DNA from: Oscillospiraceae bacterium
GTDB lineage: Bacteria > Bacillota > Clostridia > Christensenellales > Aristaeellaceae
Assembly: GCA_031266295.1 (NCBI GenBank)
Contig: JAISBH010000241.1
Coordinates: 1-7,326 of the forward strand
DNA length: 7,326 nucleotides
Direction of reading: 5' to 3'
Within the stretch, counting starts at the first letter, position 1. Each line of letters opens with the position of its first letter. The translations under genes and the position numbers were made by a program. Shown here one piece after another: positions 7,129 through 7,326 of this stretch. Under the pieces are notes generated by a model. It was not told the DNA's origin. It did no database searches and worked only from the letters and a program-made list of their open reading frames with translations.

Positions 7129-7166
7129 ATTACGATGTGGTTCGCAAGCAACGGGGGACGGGGTGC

Positions 7167-7197
7167 GCCACGAGATAGACTATCCAGGTACAACCGG
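7167..7197 (-). repeat. Repeat module T, copy 4
   Basis: On the minus strand this keeps AGTCTATCTCGTGGC, close to AGTCTATCTCGTAAC of copy 1, with a diverged first half. It sits inward of the right A module, as T copy 1 does on the left. Confidence 0.6.
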
Positions 7198-7199
7198 CT

Positions 7200-7316
7200 G
7201 GCCGAAACCGGTAGATTGTGTATCACGATGGTCCAGGCGAAGCCTGGTCAGGATTCGAAAGGGCGGATAGCCCTTCGCAGGGTCCGGGACAGAGTCCCGA
7301 AACCCCCGTTTCACCC
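7200..7316 (-). repeat. Repeat module A, right outer copy
   Basis: Positions 7225-7316 are a perfect 92-bp reverse complement of 1-92. From 7200 to 7224 the match to 93-119 continues with several substitutions. The same series of hairpins can form. The last ten bases of the window (7317-7326) lie outside the aligned repeat. Confidence 0.9.
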
Positions 7317-7326
7317 CCCATCGGGG

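Overview
The window carries three intact, co-directional protein genes on the minus strand, read from right to left: prfC (peptide chain release factor 3), typA/bipA (ribosome-associated translational GTPase) and a SNF2-family ATPase of about 1,000 residues. Together they fill positions 426-6931 almost without gaps. They behave like one operon. prfC and typA are 22 bases apart, and typA and the SNF2 gene are one base apart. A good sigma70-type promoter with an extended -10 element lies just upstream of prfC, followed by a strong Shine-Dalgarno site. No other protein-coding gene is supported.

Both flanks (1-425 and about 7006-7326) are non-coding and built from a mosaic of repeats that I break into modules A, T and B. 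Module A is a run of small perfect hairpins. Module T is a 30-base link that diverges between copies. Module B is two GC-rich hairpins. Going inward, the left flank reads A-T-spacer-A-T-B. The right flank, on the opposite strand, reads A-T-spacer-B-T-half-B. The outermost A copies are a perfect 92-bp inverted repeat, and the two left A copies are a perfect 93-bp direct repeat. The window starts inside one A copy and ends 10 bases past the other, so it may be a whole contig whose assembly stopped at a dispersed repeat.

The organism is a bacterium with fairly high GC and compact operons. The sequence does not fix its phylum. The style of repeats and the gene content remind me of environmental Chloroflexota genomes, but this is only a weak impression.

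Functionally, RF3 removes RF1/RF2 from the ribosome after termination, and TypA/BipA acts on the ribosome in stress or cold adaptation and large-subunit assembly. The SNF2 protein should be an ATP-driven translocase acting on double-stranded DNA or a nucleoprotein complex. Its link to the two translation factors is positional only. The most unusual content is the modular repeat system in the flanks. The genes themselves belong to known families.
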